Shown here piece after piece: positions 60,055 to 64,000 of a DNA stretch of 64,000 nucleotides (positions are counted from its first letter, which is position 1; each line of letters opens with the position of its first letter). Source of the DNA: Rhodococcus erythropolis NBRC 15567 (GTDB taxonomy: Bacteria > Actinomycetota > Actinomycetes > Mycobacteriales > Mycobacteriaceae); contig NZ_BCRM01000006.1 in the NCBI RefSeq assembly GCF_001552595.1, positions 62,001 through 126,000 on the forward strand, read 5' to 3'. Under the pieces are notes generated by a model. It was not told where the DNA came from and made no database searches. It worked only from the letters and a program-made list of their open reading frames with translations. The translations under genes and the position numbers were made by a program.

Positions 60055-60210
60055 TTGCCCAGCCTGCCTCACGGTGGACCTTCTTGCCACTACCGGCGCC
60101 ACGACCCGCACGCTATTCGGCGCCCGAGTTCCGAAGTCGATCTTCGAGGGTTACGCTGCCTGCCGATGTCCGTGTAGGTATTTCGTAAGTTCGAGTGAGA
60201 GAGTCGATGT

Positions 60211-61278
60211 ATGGCCGGTAAGCTCCGGGCGCGTTTGACCAGGTCGGAAGCATTGACCGATCAGCCTGACTTCGCCCTTGTCGGGGTGCTGCGCATTCCC
60301 CAGCTACAGACAAGTCCGGCGCGGGCCATCTACAAGCGAGTTCTCATCGCGTTGGGTGCCCTCGGTGCCGCCGTGTTGATCGTGTACATCGATCGCGCCG
60401 GATACCGAGACGCACAGGACAACGAGCTTTCGCTGCTCGACTGCATCTACTATGCGACGGTTTCGCTCTCGACCACCGGCTACGGCGATATCACTCCGTT
60501 CACTCCGTCGGCGCGCCTGGTCAACGTCCTGTTGATCACGCCACTTCGAATCTTCTTCTTGATCGTGTTGGTCGGAACCACACTTTCAGCTCTGACCGAG
60601 AGTTCGCGTCAGGCGTTCAAAATTCAGCGTTGGAGGCAGCACGTGCGTAATCACACCGTCGTCGTCGGATACGGGACCAAGGGGCGGACGGCAATCGAAG
60701 CAATGCTCGGTGACGGTGTACCGGCGTCGGAGATCGTGGTCGTCGATACCGATCAGACAGTCCTCGACTCCGCGGCGAGCAAGGGCCTGGTGACGGTGTT
60801 CGGTTCGGCGACGAAATCGGACGTACTTCGATTGGCAGGTGCGCAGAATGCGTCGTCGATCATCGTGGCCACGAATCGTGACGACACCGCAGTGCTCGTG
60901 ACGCTCACAGCCCGCGAAATCGCGCCGAAAGCCAAGATCGCCGCAGCCATCCGTGAAGCCGACAACGCGCATCTTCTGCGTCAGTCCGGCGCAGACTCGG
61001 TGGTCGTGTCCTCGGAGACGGCAGGTCGACTCCTCGGCATCGCGACCACAACGCCGACTGTCGTGGAGATGATCGAAGACCTTCTGACCCCGGAAGCCGG
61101 ATTCGCGATCGCCGAGCGCGCAGTCGAACGTGACGAGGTCGGCGGCTCTCCGCGTCATCTCTCCGACATCGTGCTCGGGGTAGTTCGCGACGGCCGTCTG
61201 GTTCGCGTCGGTTCGCCCGAGGTGGACGCCGTCGAGGAGAACGATCGCCTGCTCTACATCCGCCGCGTCACGAACTGA
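60211..61278 (+). CDS. Potassium channel with RCK domain
   Basis: 355 residues. Two transmembrane helices flank a pore with the selectivity filter STTGYGD at about residues 88-94; the C-terminal half is an RCK/TrkA-N regulatory domain (VVVGYGTKGRTAIEAML) and a TrkA-C-like tail. Resembles Rv3200c. ATG at 60211 with no strong ribosome site; the N-terminal about 40 residues are cytoplasmic and basic. Confidence 0.9.
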   Translation: MAGKLRARLTRSEALTDQPDFALVGVLRIPQLQTSPARAIYKRVLIALGALGAAVLIVYIDRAGYRDAQDNELSLLDCIYYATVSLSTTGYGDITPFTPSARLVNVLLITPLRIFFLIVLVGTTLSALTESSRQAFKIQRWRQHVRNHTVVVGYGTKGRTAIEAMLGDGVPASEIVVVDTDQTVLDSAASKGLVTVFGSATKSDVLRLAGAQNASSIIVATNRDDTAVLVTLTAREIAPKAKIAAAIREADNAHLLRQSGADSVVVSSETAGRLLGIATTTPTVVEMIEDLLTPEAGFAIAERAVERDEVGGSPRHLSDIVLGVVRDGRLVRVGSPEVDAVEENDRLLYIRRVTN

Positions 61279-61310
61279 GTGCTGCCGAGCTTCGTGCGCG
61301 CAGTAATGTC

Positions 61311-62216
61311 GTGAGCGTGAACGACTTCCAGCTGACCGAAACACCGCTGCTCTCACGCTCGAGCGTCGGCCGCGCCGAGGAATTGCGGTCGGATGCCGCC
61401 GCACTGACCACGGGTTGGGCGGACGCGCTGCTCCTCCGTGTGAATTCACGGGGTCAGGTCAAAGTCTCGCCGGAAGGTCAGTTGGTCTTCGCCGAGGCAA
61501 CCGAACTGGGTCCGGAACCGGTGCGCGGTGCAGTGTTCCTGGGAATTCGGGAGAATCGCCACGTCTGGGCGGTGCGGGTGTCGCTGCTGGCGGGCACGTT
61601 GTCCGAATTGCGCATGCTCGGCGGAACACTCGACGACGCCGACGCCGGTTTGTTGACCGGTGCCGTCGCAATTCTCAACTGGCACGACAGTGCCGGATTC
61701 AGCGCTATCGACGGCGCGCCGAGTGAACCCACCATGTCCGGCTGGTCACGCATTTCCACGTCCACCGGCCACGAGGAGTTTCCCCGAACGGATCCGGCGG
61801 TCATCTGCCTGGTGCACGACGGCGGCGATCGAGTTCTACTCGCTCGTCAGCCGACCTGGCCGCAGCGACGTTTCTCGATTCTCGCGGGATTCGTCGAGGC
61901 CGGGGAGTCACTCGAAACGTGCGTTGTCCGCGAGATCAAGGAAGAAGTCGGCATCGACGTGCACAGCGTTCGATACCTCGGGAGCCAGCCTTGGCCGTTC
62001 CCGCGCTCGGTGATGTTGGGCTTCGCCGCAATCGGCGACCCCGCCGCTCCGCTTCTGTTCGCGGACGGCGAGATCGCCGAGGGCACCTGGTTCACGAAGG
62101 ACGAGGTGCGTGCCGCTCTCGAACTCGGCGACTGGGGTTCGGAAGCGGACGCGCCACTGCTGCTGCCCGGCTCGATCTCCATCGCTCGCGGAATGCTCGA
62201 GAGCTGGGTCAAATAG
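61311..62216 (+). CDS. nudC: NADH pyrophosphatase NudC
   Basis: 301 residues. The Nudix box is GFVEAGESLETCVVREIKEEVGI, and the NudC-specific SQPWPFPRS follows. The zinc-ribbon Cys ligands of most NudC proteins are absent: the segment reads FSAIDGAPSEP and SGWSRIS, consistent with M. tuberculosis NudC as I recall it. Hydrolyses NADH/NAD and possibly decaps NAD-capped RNA. GTG at 61311; a GTG at 61317 is equally possible. Confidence 0.9.
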   Translation: MSVNDFQLTETPLLSRSSVGRAEELRSDAAALTTGWADALLLRVNSRGQVKVSPEGQLVFAEATELGPEPVRGAVFLGIRENRHVWAVRVSLLAGTLSELRMLGGTLDDADAGLLTGAVAILNWHDSAGFSAIDGAPSEPTMSGWSRISTSTGHEEFPRTDPAVICLVHDGGDRVLLARQPTWPQRRFSILAGFVEAGESLETCVVREIKEEVGIDVHSVRYLGSQPWPFPRSVMLGFAAIGDPAAPLLFADGEIAEGTWFTKDEVRAALELGDWGSEADAPLLLPGSISIARGMLESWVK

Positions 62217-62246
62217 GAGCTGGGTCAGACAACAGCCTGAAAGGCT

Positions 62247-62504
62247 CTACAGACCCAGGGCCTGCTTGACCTGGTTGAGCGACGGGTTGGTCGCGACGCT
62301 GCCGTCGCCGTACTTCACGGTCGGAACGACGTGATTTCCACCGTTGACGCTGCCGACGAAATCGGCTGCTGCCGGATCGTTCTCGATGTCGATCTCGGTG
62401 TACTCGATCCCCGACGCGTTGAGCTGCGTCTTGAGGCGGCGGCAGTAGCCACACCACGTGGTCGAGTAGATGGTCAGGGCAGGCGCATTTTCGGTAGAAG
62501 TCAC
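62247..62504 (-). CDS. mrx1: Mycoredoxin Mrx1
   Basis: 85-residue glutaredoxin-fold protein that reduces mycothiol-mixed disulfides. Active-site motif STTWCGYC (Cys18 and Cys21), VPTV at the cis-Pro position, and GSVNGGN are typical of mycoredoxin-1. GTG at 62504 has a fit with the family; the frame is open to 62729. It lies divergent from uvrD2. Confidence 0.9.
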   Translation of the reverse strand: MTSTENAPALTIYSTTWCGYCRRLKTQLNASGIEYTEIDIENDPAAADFVGSVNGGNHVVPTVKYGDGSVATNPSLNQVKQALGL

Positions 62505-62607
62505 GGCCGATATAACACCACGACCGAGAGCGTTGTTCCGTATCGGCCCGTGTTCTCTTGCCCACATACCGTCGGGCGCGGCGAATGGAGTGTCGGAACG
62601 TCCTGCC

Positions 62608-64000
62608 ATGATGGTCCCCATGCCTGCGGACACCGGACTGGATCCAGAACAATCGGCCGCCGTGCTCGCGCCACGCGGCCCGGTATGTGTCCTCGCGGGC
62701 GCTGGAACAGGCAAAACCCGCACCATCACGCGCCGGATCGCGCATCTGGTTGCCGACGGTCATGTCTCCGCCGGGCAGGTGCTTGCCGTGACATTCACAG
62801 CGCGAGCGGCCGGCGAAATGCGTGGACGGCTTCGTGAGCTGGGGGTTGGTGGGAGTGGGCCGCAGGTACAGGCTCGCACCTTCCACGCCGCCGCTCTTCG
62901 TCAACTCAAGTACTTCTGGCCGCAGGTGATCGGTGACACGCCGTGGCGTCTGCTCGATCGGAAGTTCGCGGTTGTCAGCAGTGCCGCCGCTCGTGTCGGG
63001 TTGTCCACCAGTACGGAAAGCGTGCGCGACCTCGCCAGCGAAATCGAGTGGTCCAAGGCCTCACTGATCGCGCCCGAGGACTACCCACGCGCGATAGCCA
63101 AGATTCGTCGCGAGGCGCCGGTCGAGGCCACCAAGGTTGCGCAGGTCTACGCGGCATACGAAGAGCTGAAGGCACGTGGCCAGGACGGAATGCTCCTCGA
63201 TTTCGACGATCTCCTACTTCACACCGCGGCTGCGCTCGAAGAGCATTCGACGGTTGCCGACGAGTTCCGCGAGCGGTACCGCTGCTTCGTGGTCGACGAG
63301 TATCAGGACGTCACCCCGCTGCAACAGCGGGTGCTCGACGCCTGGCTCGGCGACCGCGACGACCTGACCGTGGTGGGCGATGCGAATCAGACCATCTACT
63401 CCTTCACCGGCGCCACCCCGAACTATCTGTTGGATTTCTCGCGGAAATTCCCCGAAGCGACCGTCGTCCGGCTCGAACGGGACTACCGCTCCACCCCTGA
63501 GGTCGTGTCGCTGGCGAACCGCGTGATCGGTGCAGCGCGCGGACGGATCGCCGGGACGCGTCTTCAGTTGATCGGGCAACGCGCTCCGGGGCCTGAGCCG
63601 GAGTTCATGGAGTTCGACGACGAGCCTGCCGAAGCGCTCGGCGTTGCGCGGGCGATCAAACGGCTGATCGCGGCAGGCACTCCAGCGGCCGAGATCGCTG
63701 TTCTGTATCGGATCAATGCTCAGTCGGAGGCGCACGAGCAGGCACTCACCAAGCTCGGCATTCCGTTCCAGGTGCGTGGTGGAGAGGGCTTCTTCACCCG
63801 CACCGAGGTCCGTCAGGCAGTGGCGGCACTGCGTCAGGCCGCCGGACGAGACGACCTCCCCGAAGGCGCAGACAACGGCGAAGCGCTGGTTTCACTGGTT
63901 CGCGCTGTACTCGCGCCACTCGGTCTGACCAACGAAGAACCTTCGGGCACGCAAGCCCGCGAGCGCTGGGCGTCGCTCTCGGCTCTCGTGGCGCTGACCG
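62608..64000 (+). CDS. uvrD2: DNA helicase UvrD2, 3' end outside window
   Basis: First about 464 residues of a UvrD/PcrA-like superfamily 1 helicase; the window ends within it. Motif [12 protein letters not shown], motif [15 protein letters not shown], motif [17 protein letters not shown], and motif [13 protein letters not shown] are intact. The order and the sequence resemble M. tuberculosis UvrD2 (about 700 residues, with an HRDC domain expected downstream). ATG at 62608, 62611 or 62620 could start it; the choice is not settled. It is the third UvrD-family gene in 11 kb. Confidence 0.9.
   Translation, partial: MMVPMPADTGLDPEQSAAVLAPRGPVCVLAGAGTGKTRTITRRIAHLVADGHVSAGQVLAVTFTARAAGEMRGRLRELGVGGSGPQVQARTFHAAALRQLKYFWPQVIGDTPWRLLDRKFAVVSSAAARVGLSTSTESVRDLASEIEWSKASLIAPEDYPRAIAKIRREAPVEATKVAQVYAAYEELKARGQDGMLLDFDDLLLHTAAALEEHSTVADEFRERYRCFVVDEYQDVTPLQQRVLDAWLGDRDDLTVVGDANQTIYSFTGATPNYLLDFSRKFPEATVVRLERDYRSTPEVVSLANRVIGAARGRIAGTRLQLIGQRAPGPEPEFMEFDDEPAEALGVARAIKRLIAAGTPAAEIAVLYRINAQSEAHEQALTKLGIPFQVRGGEGFFTRTEVRQAVAALRQAAGRDDLPEGADNGEALVSLVRAVLAPLGLTNEEPSGTQARERWASLSALVALT

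Overview
The window is high-GC actinobacterial chromosome. It most resembles Rhodococcus of the R. erythropolis/qingshengii group, judged from protein similarity recalled from memory (no search was run). Supporting signs are frequent GTG starts, WhiB1, SecA1, MtrAB-LpqB, a SigH/RshA pair, mycoredoxin, a mycothiol-dependent isomerase-type protein, AdnAB, and an alkane-regulator-like TetR gene beside ahcY. From memory of M. tuberculosis, most of the window follows the order of the Rv3249c to Rv3198c block, read in the opposite direction. There are no rRNA or tRNA genes, insertion sequences, prophage genes or CRISPR arrays.

Layout. 1-7.2 kb: TetR regulator (AlkX/AlkU type), ahcY, tmk, and the overlapping mtrA-mtrB-lpqB operon. 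7.3-11.8 kb: ComF-like phosphoribosyltransferase, long ribosome hibernation factor, secA1. 11.8-18.8 kb: an Rv3235-type gene, then a lipid-oriented run: small HAD protein, WS/DGAT-family acyltransferase lacking its catalytic His, DUF6912 protein, ferredoxin-type reductase, and two tandem fatty-acid desaturases. Palindromic operators precede the reductase and the second desaturase. 18.8-26.4 kb: rsgA and aroA, an SRAP DNA-protein crosslink protein, a SIMPL lipoprotein, a YbaK deacylase, sigH-rshA, a 24-residue ribosomal protein (bL37), a biotinyl-domain protein and the sensor kinase PdtaS. 26.5-39 kb: whiB1, a lipid kinase, small conserved genes, a ParA-like ATPase, the DEAD-box helicase RhlE (apparent CTG start behind a possible upstream ORF), the DUF3107 protein, FasR, a DUF3152 protein and moeZ.

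39-51.7 kb breaks the mycobacterial order. It holds a GntR regulator, an MFS carrier, a nitrate/nitrite uptake and assimilatory nitrite reductase cluster (narK-nirB-nirD) joined to a HemD-type protein and a CbiX-type chelatase, a mycothiol-dependent isomerase-family protein, three poorly characterised genes, and a MobA-MoeA fusion. Cofactor supply (siroheme and molybdenum cofactor) thus sits beside the enzymes needing it, although no nitrate reductase is in the window. 51.7-64 kb returns to the conserved order: alkyltransferase-like protein, alpha/beta hydrolase, adnA-adnB, DoxX-like protein, K+ channel, NudC, mycoredoxin and the start of uvrD2, which runs off the end.

Most of the window is ordinary core genome and I see no obviously new multi-gene system. 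The best leads are the desaturase operators, the catalytically altered acyltransferase, the rhlE leader with its CTG start, the MobA-MoeA fusion and the relocated nitrogen cluster.
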